NCBI RefSeq assembly: GCF_000315625.1 | Contig: NW_005434566.1 | Location: forward strand, 140,903-204,902 | Direction of reading: 5' to 3' | DNA: 64,000 bases | Origin: Guillardia theta CCMP2712 | Taxonomy: Eukaryota; Cryptophyceae; Pyrenomonadales; Geminigeraceae | Part shown: positions 43,821-55,238 of the stretch, in pieces | Position numbering within the stretch: position 1 is the first letter of the stretch | Layout: each line of letters starts with the position of its first letter | Position numbers and translations under genes: made by a program | The notes under the pieces: model-generated | What the model saw: only the letters and a program-made list of their open reading frames with translations | What the model was told of the DNA's origin: nothing | The model's database searches: none

Positions 43821-44665
43821 GAATCTTGAATCTTGAATACCGTAGTGGCAGCCGTGGCCGGGACCCCGGATCGGACCCGCCGCCACTGGCACCGTCCGTC
43901 GGATCACCTCGTGGCACCGGGCCGAGTGACGCCGCCGGAGCACAAGTTTGTGACCTGAGACTTGTACTATGCCGCTCCACGCAGATATCACCGTCATCGA
44001 CCTTAGTCACGTTGTAACAAGACAGTTTTGAAAGTTTTGCTCACACGCCGCGTCGTCCGACGGCAATTGACTCAGTCGGCGGGCCTCACGGCGCCGGTCA
44101 CGTGACGGTGACGTGCCAGGCTAGTCAGTACGGTCACCGCCCGATCACCGTGACGCCGGACAGAGTCTAGCCTACCGTACTCCCGAGTAGTCCGATCGGA
44201 TGGCCCGCCATCCTCGCCGGCGGGGCGGTTTCACTTTACTCAAAGTTAAGTGAAAAATCAGTTTAGTTCAGTTCACGGTTCCGAGCTTTGCCGCTAGCCT
44301 GGCAGATGTGACCGTACGGGCCGGCGGTGGCACGTGACGGACCGTAAGTTCAGCTCAGCGGCCGCCGGCAAACCCAGTGGGCCAAGCCCGGCCGCCCGGC
44401 CGCCAGTGACCGTACTAGGCTACCCGCCGGGCCCGGGTGCGCCGGGCCCATCATAGTCGTACCGGTACCGTGCCGCAAATCAGTGAACCGTCCGGACAGC
44501 CTGGCAGTGACCGCCCGGCCACTAACCGTCCGGTGTGGCACCCGATGACTGAGTCGGACCGGCGGAAGTTGAGGCGGCACGGTCTTGCTATCATGCCAGT
44601 CGCCGGGTCACGGCTGTCCCTCGCGACTGAGTCAGTACGGTATCCGATGATCGCTGATATCATAA
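43730..44665. other. GC-rich island 3
   Basis: Same vocabulary as islands 1 and 2: GTCACGTGACGGTGACGTG, CCGTACTCCCGAG, GGGCCCGGGTGCG, ACCGGTACCGTGCCG. The motif of island 1 appears inverted (CTTTACTCAAAGTTAAG) at about 44233-44250. It starts within the right repeat of the gag element and ends sharply at AT-rich sequence near 44660. No domain-bearing frame. Confidence 0.7.
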
Positions 44666-44734
44666 TTATATTTTATTGAGGCGGACTTGGGTAAGTTGAT
44701 CCGACATTGCCGCAATGAGGCTCGGAACGAGCAG

Positions 44735-45075
44735 CGGAGGAGGGGGGACGTGAGATAGGACGAGAGAAGGGAAGGGAGGAGTACGAGATGAGTAGGGGAG
44801 GAGAGGAGGTGAGAAGGAGGTGAGGAGTTGCGAAGGAGGTGAGGGGAGGAGGACGAGGAGAGGAGAGGAGTTGCGAAGGAGAGGAGGGGAGGAGGAGGAG
44901 GAGAGGAGAGGAGTTGCGAAGGAGAGGAGGGGAGGAGGAGGAGGAGAGGAGAGGAGTTGCGAAGGAGAGGAGGGAAGGAGGAGGGGCAGAGGAGAGGAGT
45001 TGCGAAGGAGAGGAGGAGGAGGAGAGGGGGGAAGGAGAGGAGGAGGAGGGGAGGAGAGGAGGAAGATGGGATGGA
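44735..45075. repeat. GGA-rich minisatellite
   Basis: About five to six diverged copies of a 40-50 bp unit containing GAGGAGTTGCGAAGGAGAGG, embedded in GGA/GGAGGA runs. Purine-only top strand. Confidence 0.9.
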
Positions 45076-45459
45076 GACGGGAGGAAGACAGGAGTGAAAT
45101 GTATTGGAAACGAGGACATGGCGGAGTAATGACTCAGTGATTGGGTCTAGAAGGAGAGATGTGATGCAGACTGGGATTGTTTTAACTGGGAGGTGCATTC
45201 AGGGAAGGAGAATTGAAGGAGTACAAGATGCATGTCAAGACCTGTTAGCGATAGAGTGGCGAGCATACGGACTGGGCAGGAATCCTGATTGTCGTCACCC
45301 CGTCGCTATCTTGCAACCATTCTTCGGCTCCGCAACCTCCGCTTCGCTCCGAGAGGTCGAGGACTTCATAGGATCGAAGGTCAAGGCTGCACGGTGAGGG
45401 ATTGGCGTGGAGGAGAAGGACGGCCTGACTTGCTCTGGAAGCGATGGGGTGCCTGTAGC

Positions 45460-47232
45460 ATGCAGAAACAAGTTGCCGTCTTCTTGTTGTGCATCTTCAC
45501 TCTCTTCTTCATCTTCGTCTGGCACTCGTGGCTAAGAAACAGCTTCCAACCGTAGCCTCACTCTCCCCTCCAGCACCGCGTCCTCCCTCTCCCCGTTCTT
45601 GCAATCTCGCTGCCTCCCGTGCTGCCCTCCACTGTTGTGAAAATTCTCACTGCTGAGATTCTTTGACCCCCGATCTCCATCACTCTTCTCCTTCTCTCTT
45701 CTCCTTTTCTACCTTCCTGTCCCTCCCTTCCTCTCTCTCTCCCTGCTCCCTTGCCCCCTCTCTCGCTCGTCCTGATCCTGTGCTGGCTATCCTGCAGGTC
45801 TATCAAGGTGAGGAGTCAGCGGATCAGTTCAACCCATTGCAGGCATTGGAAGCCCAAGAGGGTGGCAGGAAAAGTTTGTTCCCTGCCCCTGGCTGTGCTG
45901 GAGGTGAGAACGAGAGGACAAGGATACTGAGATCAGAATCTGTGGAGACGACGATGGAGATGTTGAGAGCAGTTTGCACACAAAGAGACATGTGGTGGAT
46001 GTGTTGATGGAAGTGGTACGCGATAGTAGATGATGATTGGGTTGATGATGTTTACTATGACGGTTCCTTGTCTGTTCATGCGTCTAATCTAGTCTGGAAC
46101 AGAAGAGACCAACCACTTGCCCCACAAGGTACTTGACGTATGTTGACTGGAATGGAGCACAAACAAACAACCAGGAAACTCAATGAAACATGGTTGTGTT
46201 TCAGATTCTGACATGTTGAAGGCAGATTATTGCCTTGATGAATGCTCTGCAAGTCTCGCGATCAAACAATCTCACGCTCATCCTCTCTCCCGGTGTGCTA
46301 TCAGTTCAGATCGATGATAGTGATCATAATGATGGAGATTATGAAGACGATAAAACTGATGATGATGATGGAAATGATGGAGATGTCGTCCAACGACGAC
46401 GACAATAATGATCACCACAATGTAGAAGCATCAGCTGCTGCCGCTCGTGATGGAGATGATGATGATGGCATTGGAGACGAATGATGGTGGAGAAAATTTG
46501 ACATTGATTTGCTCCCACCAGCTGCGTCGGCTTTGGTTGAAGATGTTTTCCGCATTCAAGAGCTTCAGAAGTTCTTCTGTGTCATGTACGATATCGGCAT
46601 GTCGCTCAACAACGTTTCTGCATTCATCTCAACACAAAGAGGAACAAGGGCTGTCGTTCCTAACGGAGCTGAGGGCAAAGTTGTTGTCAGCACAGGTGAA
46701 AGTCTGTGTTTGATATCTTCATGTGTCTTGCACACTCAGTTGAGCTCGGTTCTCAATCTTTAAGATCTGCCAGAACTCTTGTTGTTTGTTGTCGACACTT
46801 GTTGTTTGTTGTCGACACTGCCTTCTCCTCGCTTGCCTGTTCCCCGCTAGCCATAGCTGAGGACCACTCCTGCTCTCTCGCTCGCTCTTCTCTCTCTGAC
46901 GGACCTCTCCTCGTCCCGAGCAGGACTGCATGCTGGGCAGGACATGTTCCGACTTGTTGGACCACCAGGTTTCTCTCCAAAGATGATACAACACCTCCTT
47001 CTCAGGTCCAACAAACAGATCTGCGAGGTATCTCGATTGTGCTGGAGGTGTTGTTGGCTGATGCCGCTGTTGCAGAAAGTTGACTTGATCCTTAACAACA
47101 TCTACAAGCGAGGGAACGGATACGTGGCCGTACATCTGTATGATTATATCAATCAGACTTGACGACGATGATGACTATGGAAACGTTGTTTTTGTTGTTG
47201 TTGATGATGATATCTAAGATGTTTATGTGTAT

Positions 47233-47268
<36 letters not shown>

Positions 47269-47897
47269 TGCATTTGGTGTTGGTGTTGGTGTTGGTGTTG
47301 GTGGTGGTGATGATGATATCGATGATGATGATAGAGATGATAGAGATGATGATGATTGAAGCAACTGCAATTCGCGAAATGATGAAGAATCTGCTCGAGG
47401 GTCTGACTGTGTTAATGAACGGACAGGAGGAGCATGGATGGAACCTGTCAGCAGCGAGCAAATCTGTTTTCAGCTGAGAGCAGCAACAGAGGCAAGCAAG
47501 TCACAGTTGTTGTCTCTTCCTGCTAAGATGCTGTCTCTTGCTCTTCAGACGCGCGTTACTGCCTCATGTCCCCCGGATACGTTCTCAAGTCGCTCCTCAC
47601 GGCCATCATGGAAGACTGCGATCTGGAGACAGTCTGGTATCTTGTCGTTCCCTCATGCTGAAGGTCTTGACGGACCTGGCAGCTCTCCCAAGTATGCGCG
47701 AGTGTGCGAGCAGGCCATGAAGGCAGGGACAGAGGAGGTGGAGAAGGAGAGAGAACAAGTACATGCGGCTATCAAGCACATCCTCGTGTCCAGGAGGTTG
47801 GTTCTGTTCGTGGCTCACGACCTCGCGCGGATCGTTGAAGCAAGTGAGAAGTCCCTTGACATTCTTGTATCAATTCCTTCCTACTACCTCATCTCTT

Positions 47898-47957
<60 letters not shown>

Positions 47958-49179
47958 TTTCCCCTGCTACTTCTCCTTCTTCTTTTCCTTCTTCTGCTCC
48001 TTGTTTCTTCTCACTCAGCCTCGGAAGTTGACAACCCGAACGACCCGATTCTCTTTCCTGTGGATTCGATTCTTTACGACATGTGCCGGTAAGACAATCA
48101 CAAGTTGTGTTCTTATGCCAATACGTTGCTTTGAGCTTTGGCTCGTTGTCCTCCTCTTCCTTTGTTCATCCTCTTAATCATGACGAGCAGGCAGACCAAG
48201 TGTGAAACATGCTGTGAAAAGTTCAATACCATGTTTCAAGAGCCCCCGTCGAACTCCTCCTCCACCTCCACCTCCACCACCACCACCTCCTCCTCCTCCT
48301 CCTCCTCTCTCTTTTCCCAATCCTCTTCCCTCCACTTCATCAACCCCTCCTCCAACGTCAAGGCATTCTTCAACATCGCAACCATTTGCGAGACTGCCTC
48401 GGTAGAAGCAATGCTCAAGACTTGTCCAGTGCAGGAAGTCTACGACGCTTCTTGCTCGGAATTTATCAACCAGGCCTCGAGGATAGTCAACTTCTGCTCG
48501 CTCCTCCTCCTCAAGAAACTTGGAGCTCTCGACTCTTCTCAACTCTCCTCTTCCCCTCCTCCTCCTCCTCCTCCTCCTCCTCTACCAATTCCTCCTCTCC
48601 TCCCACCTCCTTCCGACATGCTCCTTTGATCGACATGCTTCTCCTGGCTCTCTCAGACATCTTCATCGGCAACCCCACCAGCACCTTCTCCTCTAACGCC
48701 GCACTGCTCCGCCGAGGCCTCGCCAAGTCTTCCCCTCGCGCAACCAACATGAAGCTCGACGAGCTGGAATGCTACGGGACGCGTGAGCCAGCGTTCGAGT
48801 TCCGGAGGAGCATGCGGAGAGAAGAAATGAAGGAGGAGGAGGAGCGGAAGAAGAGGAGGGAGGAGTCGCGCAAGAAGAAAGGGGGAGGGGAGGCGAAACT
48901 GAGGGAGAAAATAACAAGTAAGGGGAACAAGACAAAGTCGAAGCTGCTGTCAACCAACAAGAACGTCACGAAGATGATGGAGAACGTGACGGTCAAAGAT
49001 GAAAAGGAGGGAGAAGTCAACATGCAGGTACAAGAGAAGGTTGTTGAGTCCATGTTCTCCTCGAGCGATCTGTTTGCTGCCGAGGACTCCAGCTGGAAAT
49101 GTCAGCATGGCAAGATAAGTGATGGGAGACACGAGTGGTACATAGGTGAGATTCTGCTGAGATGCCCGTTCATGATGCC

Positions 49180-49226
<47 letters not shown>

Positions 49227-49318
49227 CGATGATGATGGAAACAGAATACGATGATGATATTGCTGTGGTTTTCTTTTTCTAGATGAGATTCATAAAAATC
49301 TGTCGCTGACTGTTTGCA
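45460..49318 (+). CDS. Unrecognised large multi-exon gene
   Basis: A series of coding-like exons that I cannot assign to a family. A possible first exon (45460-45553) encodes a membrane segment (MQKQVAVFLLCIFTLFFIFV). Later exons include VYQGEESADQFNPLQALEAQ (45799-), ASALVEDVFRIQELQKFFCV with MSLNNVSAFISTQRGTRAVV (46520-46695), GQDMFRLVGPPGFSPKMIQH with LLRSNKQICE (46925-47028), KVDLILNNIYKRGNGY (47080-47127), IREMMKNLLEGLTVLMNGQE (47358-47456), LMSPGYVLKSLLTAIMEDCD (about 47549-47630), a charged helix KEREQVHAAIKHILVS (to 47796), NDPILFPVDSILYDMC (48020-48089) and SRQTKCETCCEKFNTMFQEP (48190-). The last part is Lys/Glu-rich and ends near 49146 or beyond. Between about 48540 and 48600 the coding frame shifts inside CCT triplets without a visible intron. 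Exon order is secure; joins are incomplete. Confidence 0.5.
47898..47955. repeat. (CTCCTG)n hexamer repeat
   Basis: About nine to ten copies of GCTCCT on the top strand, probably in an intron of the unassigned gene; if translated it gives Ala-Pro dipeptides. Confidence 0.85.
49175..49226. repeat. (ATG)n trinucleotide repeat
   Basis: Uninterrupted GAT/ATG triplets just after a GTGAG donor at about 49146, so probably intronic or 3' untranslated. Confidence 0.88.
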
Positions 49319-49655
49319 GGAAAACTTCCGACGTTGAGATGGAATGAGACCTCTCTGTCTTTCACATAGTCGGATGACAACTCAGTATATTCAGTCAAGG
49401 TTGCACAAAGATATTCGTGAATATGTTAACGTCCGCTGTATTGATGCAAAAACTGTAAATGTACCATCATGACAACAGAACAAACATGTGAAATCACTAT
49501 AGATACACGAGGTGTAAGGAAACCTCACCAGGTTAGTTGGCAAAGAGGACAAGATAACCACAACAAGGAAGCCATCACATCACATCAAACACCATACACC
49601 ACCAAATCTCATCCTAGCTTCCGTTGATCTGCCCCCCTCCTCCTCTTCCTCATCC
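49319..49655. other. Intergenic gap between convergent genes
   Basis: AT-richer sequence between the unassigned plus-strand gene and the FAM184-like gene. It presumably carries both 3' ends. No other feature seen. Confidence 0.5.
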
Positions 49656-52600
49656 TCATCGACTTCCGAACGACCCAGTCCTCCTCGCGTTGGAGTTGCT
49701 GAGGGCTGGCAGCTTGGTCTTCTCATCCTTCTTCTTCCCCCACGCCAGCGGGTCCATCACTCCCACCTGAGGTCCACCACCGAACTTGTGGTTGAAATTC
49801 TCCTCCCTGTTGATCAGCTCCAGCTTGTAGAACTTCATCTCCTCCTCCATCTTCTTGGTCTTGTTCCCCAGCTGAACGATCTCATCTTCAAGCTCTCTTA
49901 TCTTCTCCAGATCCTCCTCCCTGGATGCCCTGTTGTTGAACTTCATCGTGATCGCCTCCAGCTCCGCCTCCAGCTGCCTGCACCGCTCCTGCAGCAGCTC
50001 CTGCGCACTCTGGAACTCTCGCTGCAGCCCAACCGTCTCCTCGAGGTGCTCGTTCACAAGCGCGTCCACCTCCTCCTTGCTCTTCGCCAGCAGCGCTGCT
50101 CTCTGCTCCGCCAGTTCTCTCCTCCCCTTGTCTATCTCCGCCTGCAGCTCCTCCTCCCTCTCCGCCAACGTCTTCTTCGTCCTCCGAATCTCCTCCTCCA
50201 GTGCAGACAGGGATTCATCCTGCGTACGGATCCTCTCCCACGCCTCCCCGAGCTGAGCTTCCTTCCCTTCCATCGCGCTCCTGTGCTCTTCTGAGCTCCT
50301 CTGTTCGCGGTCCTGGTGCTCCTTCTTAAGATTGCTGCACGTCTCCTCCATCTCCTGCCTGTGCTTCTCCTCCATCCTCTTGCTCTCCGCCAAGAGCTTC
50401 TCCGCGGAGCCTTTCTTCTCCTCCTCCAGCTCCTTCGCCGCGCGCGCCTTCCCCTCCTCCGTCTCCTTGCGGTGTGCGTCCTTTAGCGCCTCCATCTCAG
50501 CTCCTCGCTCCTGGAGCTCCTTGTCGTACGTCCGCTTCAACTCCTCCTCCCTCTTCGCCACCTGCCTCACCGTCTCCTTCTCCGCCTCCTCCTTCATCTT
50601 CGCCTTCTCCGCCCCGAATCGCTTCCCCTGCTCCGCCATCTCCTCCTCCAGCCGCGTGATCGCACTCTTCCCCTCCCCTCGGATCCTCTCAGCCTCCTCC
50701 TCGTGCTGCTGCTTCATCGCAGCAATCGCCTCCTCCCTGTTCCTCTCCAGCCTCTCCTTCAGCTCCTGCAGCGCTTTCTGTGCATCCTTGCTGCTGGCAG
50801 ACAGCAGCTCCTCCTTCAGCTCCTGCATCCTCCTGTCCAGCTCCTCCTGAAACCTCCGCTCTGCTTCCTCCGCCTTTCTCTCCGCCTCCTCCTTCATCTG
50901 CCTGATTTGCGACTCCAGAAGTTCCCTCTTCTCCTCCAGCTCTGCGATCTTGGCTGTCGCCTCCTCCAGCTTAGCCTTGAGCTCGTCAGCTTTCTTCGCC
51001 TTCTCCTTGGCGAGCTCTTTCTCCAGCTCAAGCTTCTTCTTGATCATTCCATCCAGCTCCTCCTTCAGCCGCTTGACCTGCAGGGTGAAGACTCAGCTCC
51101 TTGTCACATCATCTCACGCCTCCTCCTCCTCCTCCTCCTCCTCCTCCTCCTCCTCCTCCTCCTCCTCCTCCTCCTCCTCCTCCTCCTCTCCCATCATCCT
51201 GGTCTCTTCCTCTCACCTCCTTGCTTGCATTGACGGTGCTATCGGCCATCTCTTTTTCCATCATCGTTAGCCTTGCCTTCAGCTTGTCTTTCTCCTCCGT
51301 CACGCTGTACAGCTCTCTCCGAAGAGCCTCCGTCGAGTCCTTGCTGGCCTTCTCCTGGGCAGACAGCTGGCTCTCCATCGCCTTCTTGACCTCCGCGAGC
51401 TCTTTTCTCAGCTTCTCCACCTCCGCCTCGCTCTTCTTGAGCTTCTCCGCTATCTCCCCAGACGTCTCCTGCATCTTTTTCTCCAGCTCCACGATCGTCT
51501 GCTTCCTGCCCTCGCTCTCCTTCCTCGACCCCTCCAGCTCTCTCTCCAGCTGAGTCAGCTTGTCCTGCAGCTGCTCGATCTCCTTCTGCCGGAGGAGGAG
51601 CTCCTCCTCTAGCTGCTTCACCTTCTTCTCCATCCCCTGCTTCCCGTCCTTGGCTTCGGCTTCAGCGGCACTGAGCCGATCCGCCAGCTCGTCCCTCCTG
51701 CTCTTCAACTTGGCGATCTCGCTGTTGAGCTTCTCCACAGCTTGTTCGCTGCTCTTCCTGGCGGCCTCTAGCTCTGATTGCAACTTGGACACCTGACCCT
51801 CCAGAGACTTGAGCTCCTTCTCCTTGTCCGCCAACTTGCTCTTCATCTCCTTCTCTGCCTCCGTCAATCGTTTCTGGAAGTCTTTCTCGCGCTCTCCCTG
51901 CGACTTCTCTCCATCTTTCAGCATCTGGCACGGGTATCAATTATGGCCTGTGCAACTTCCCTCCTCATCCTCCTCCTCCTCCTCTTTCTCCTCCTCCTCC
52001 CCTTCTCCTCTTTCTCTTCCTCCTCTTACTCCTCCTCCTCCCCTTCTCCTCACCTGCGAGAGCTCCTTGATCTTCCCCTCTTTCTCTGCGATAATTTTGT
52101 CCTTATCTGCAATCAACTTGTCCTTGTCCGCAAGCTGGAGATCAACCGTCAGGCTCGCCAACACACAACAAGTCATTCACCTTCTGCTTCAGTTCATCTG
52201 CCCCCTTCTTCATCTCCTCCTCAAGTCGCGCCTGAAGCTTCTTCTTCTCCGCCTCCGCCTCCTCCACCTTCTTCTTCAGCTGCTCGATCTCCTTGATGTC
52301 GCCCTCCTTGCTCTTGGAACCATCTTCCATCGCCTTCTTCAGCTCCTCCTTCAGCTTCTCGATCTCCTTCCTCGCCTCTGCCATCGCCTCCTGGGCCTGT
52401 TGCGCGCTTTTTTTTGCCTCCTCCTTGAGCTTACGGATGGTTTCTTCCGACTCCTTCGAAGAGGCTTCAAGGTCCTTTCTCAGCTGAGCCGCCGTTCCTT
52501 CCAGACTCTTCAAGTCTCTCGCTAGCCCATCTCGTTCTCCCGTCATCTCCTGCAGTCTCCCGTCAGCTCCTCTCCCTCTCCCTCCCACAGGGCCGCTCCC

Positions 52601-53647
52601 TCACCTGCAACTTCGCCGCCAGCTCGCTCGCCCGAGACCGAGCCTCATCCAACTCATCCTGCAGCTGCTTCTGCTTGCGCTTCGCATCCTCCTCTAGTCC
52701 CATGTTCAGCATATCGTGCTTCTTCCGAAGTTTCTCCAGTTCTTCGAGCTTGCTCTGCTCGACCTCGGCCGTCGCCATCTTCAGCTTCTTCGACATCTCT
52801 GCCTCCGCGTCCTTCATGGCCTTCTTCAGCGCATTCTCGAGCTCCTGTCGCAGCCGCTCCTCCTCATCCAGTCTCTCCTTCAGCATCTGCAGCAGGTCAG
52901 GAACTTGGAAGGCTCGGAACAGAGAGAAGTGAAGTGAACAACTTAAGAGTCCCAGACATGGGGAGTAGCGAGGGGCGACAAGGCCGGAGGGGCAGGCGAG
53001 GAGCTATGAAGCGCATGTTCACCTCGTTGTACTTGGCGTTTGCTTGCTTGACATGATCGCTGATCTCTTGCGCATGCTTCCTTCTCATCTCCTCCACCTG
53101 CTCCCCACCTTGGGAGTCAAGCTTCTTGACTGCATTGTTGAACTCGTCGACACGCTTCTTGAACTCAGCCTTCATACTGTCCATCTCCTTGACCATCTTG
53201 TTGATGCGATCCTCATACCCGGCCTTGAGCTCTTTCTCCCTCGCCTTGGCACTCGCCTTGAAGTTCTCAAACGCCTCAATCGCTTCCGCTTTTTCTTTCT
53301 CATGCTGCTTTTTGAACTCATCCACAGCTTGCTGCTGCCGATCAACTTCCTTCCTCTCCTCCAGCTTCTCCTTGAACTTGTTGATCTTCGTGTAGGCATC
53401 TTTCAAGATCTGATTCGGACAAGAGAGAACACAAGGAAAAACATCGACAAGTCAGCCCTCGGACTTGAGCTTGCAACACATCACTCACCCCATCGATCTC
53501 AGTTTCATACGCGTCTGCCAGCGCATTGAGATCGTCCGTGTGGTCTTCGTTCTTAGAGTTGAGATGATAGATCACTTTGGTCAGCTGTGCGATCTTCTTG
53601 CTCATCTTGTGATGAAGATCGGGGAACAAGTTCTCCGCCGTCGCCAT
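49656..53647 (-). CDS. FAM184-like coiled-coil protein
   Basis: Homologue of FAM184A/B, a long coiled-coil family of unknown biochemical role found mainly in ciliated eukaryotes. Exons run high to low: 53647-53489, 53409-53024, 52886-52605, about 52560-52170, about 52150-52053, 51924-about 51216, and 51077-49656. That gives roughly 1,140 residues. The N-terminus MATAENLFPDLHHKMSKKIA with QLTKVIYHLNSKNEDH matches the conserved FAM184 start. Almost everything between is heptad-rich Glu/Lys/Leu coiled coil. The C-terminus EEMKFYKLELINREENFNHK followed by GVMDPLAW matches the conserved FAM184 tail. Both ends agree with the family, and the length is similar to the vertebrate proteins. The start ATG is the first in the conserved block. 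An intron between the last two exons holds a long GGA repeat (51117-51186). Confidence 0.88.
51117..51186. repeat. (CCT)n repeat in FAM184-like intron
   Basis: About 23 uninterrupted CTC triplets on the top strand, between the acceptor at 51078 and the donor near 51215 of the minus-strand gene. Confidence 0.92.
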
Positions 53648-54180
53648 CGTTCACTTCAACAAACTTCACTCTCACTCGTTTCGATTAACGGTGTAGCCCG
53701 CAGGAACACAAATGGTTAGATCCTTGCAATCGAGGACGGAATCCACGCAAGGAAATCTCTTCCAAACATCTGAAACAGCAGAATCATCAGCTTTCAACAC
53801 GCCGCAAACAGCAGCTCCTGTCAAATCTTCACGTTAGACTAGTCTGTTTTTGAGTTATCATTCCACATGTTATGGGACATCAAACAGAGATTTGTTTCCC
53901 TGCCCTCATCTTCTCCTCCCCCTTGGGCTAGACCTGTCTTGCTCTGAACAATCGTTCTTCTGTCTCCTTTCGCGTTTCCTGCTTCTCAATTCCATTCTCT
54001 TTCCTCCTATCCTGTTTCAGCATTCCTTGTCATGTCAACCATTGTTCATTTCCAACATTATCGATCTTTGAATCCTGTTCCTCCCCCTCCTCCCCCTCCT
54101 CCCCCTCCTCCCCCTCCTCTCCCTCCTCTCCTCCGTTCCGTCGCCTGTCTGCCATGCTGTCGCCAACCTTCCGTTGGCAG
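53648..54180. other. Upstream region of FAM184-like gene
   Basis: 5' flank of the minus-strand gene and a CCCCTCCTC triplet patch near 54080-54125. No gene recognised. Confidence 0.5.
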
Positions 54181-54505
54181 CACACAGTACTACACCTTTG
54201 CCCACCACCCCTTTATTGACTACCCCCACCCCCCTAAACGACTCCACCTTTCTTATGTGATTGAACCCCCACCCCTACCACATACTATTTACTAATTGAG
54301 TCTTTAAATAAAATCCTACTAGTATGATAGTTATCCCTAGATAGTCAGACCCCCACCCCACCCGATATGGCCATTTCCGAATAAAAGCCCCCACCATGTC
54401 GACCTTTCAAGTACCCCTATAGCCCATACAAGTACCCCTCTCTTTGACTACATCATTCATGATTTTGTAGGGGTACTGTGCTCACCTACCACCACCCTGT
54501 ATCAA
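54180..54505. repeat. TACCCC tract 6
   Basis: C-rich top strand (CCCACCACCCC, TACCCCCACCCCCC, AAGTACCCCTATAG), ending with one inverted AGGGGTACTG near 54470. The tract ends about 45 bp before the start codon of the Cys-His repeat gene. Confidence 0.7.
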
Positions 54506-54548
54506 TTCGTACGTTGACAGTAGGGCTGGCCCGCTTCTTTCATAAGCG

Positions 54549-55238
54549 ATGCTGAGAACCCTCGCTGCGCAAGGAGCAAGCGAGCAAGGCAGGAAGAGGA
54601 AGGAGCAAGGAGAGGCCAGGGATGGCGAGGGAGAGCTATCGCATCTCATCCCTGATCCGAAGGAGCTTCAGGATGGGGTGAAGAGAAGGTCAACAAGGGC
54701 CAAGAAGGCTGTTGGTGGGATTCAAGTCCAGGAACACAGTGGCCAACAATCTTCAAAGGATCGGTACCCGCGATGCGAACATGGTAAGAATAAGAGAAGA
54801 TGCAAGGCCTGCGGGACTGGAGCTTGCTTACATGGCATTCAGCGGTATCAGTGCAAGGTCTGTGGTGGAGGAGGAGCGTGCGAGCATGGTAGACAGCGGT
54901 ACCAGTGTAGGGACTGCCGAGGAGGTGGGATATGCGAGCATGGGAGGGTGCGGACGCAATGCCGGGAATGTGGAGGAGGAAGTATTTGCCAGCACAACAA
55001 GAGACGGTCACGATGCCGAGATTGCGGCGGAGGAAGTATCTGTCAGCACGGACGGGAGCGGAACGCGTGCAAGGACTGCAAGGGAGGGAGTGTATGTGAG
55101 CACATGAAGCTGCGATATCTCTGCAAGGAGTGCGGAGGAGGAGGGATATGCGTGCATGGGCGATACAAGAGCGCATGCACTTTGTGTCTCAAGAGCCAAG
55201 CCAGACCTGGTCAACCAGAAAGTCAAGGGGATAAATGA
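54549..55238 (+). CDS. Protein of eight tandem Cys-His-Cys-Cys repeats
   Basis: A 229-residue single-exon frame. After a charged N-terminus with a basic patch (GVKRRSTRAKKAVGG), residues 76 to about 214 are eight tandem units of 17-18 residues. Each has C-x-H-x6-C-x2-C and mostly ends GGGS/GI, for example CEHGRVRTQCRECGGGSI. The eight first ligands are CEH, CLH, CEH, CEH, CQH, CQH, CEH and CVH, so all four putative metal ligands are kept in every repeat. Between ligands, positions are Arg/Lys-rich. This pattern predicts one zinc per repeat and a possible nucleic-acid-binding array. I do not know a named domain with this spacing, though similar repeats may exist in algal genomes. The tail ends in QARPGQPESQGDK. 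The gene begins directly after a TACCCC tract. Confidence 0.78.
   Translation: MLRTLAAQGASEQGRKRKEQGEARDGEGELSHLIPDPKELQDGVKRRSTRAKKAVGGIQVQEHSGQQSSKDRYPRCEHGKNKRRCKACGTGACLHGIQRYQCKVCGGGGACEHGRQRYQCRDCRGGGICEHGRVRTQCRECGGGSICQHNKRRSRCRDCGGGSICQHGRERNACKDCKGGSVCEHMKLRYLCKECGGGGICVHGRYKSACTLCLKSQARPGQPESQGDK

Noticed and set aside
50332-51553. Plus-strand Ser/Leu-rich frames opposite the FAM184-like gene
   Set aside because: Complement of Glu/Lys-rich coiled-coil codons gives Ser/Leu/Phe strings.
54646-55176. Minus-strand frame opposite the Cys-His repeats
   Set aside because: Periodic shadow of the repeat units; only the plus frame keeps all metal ligands.
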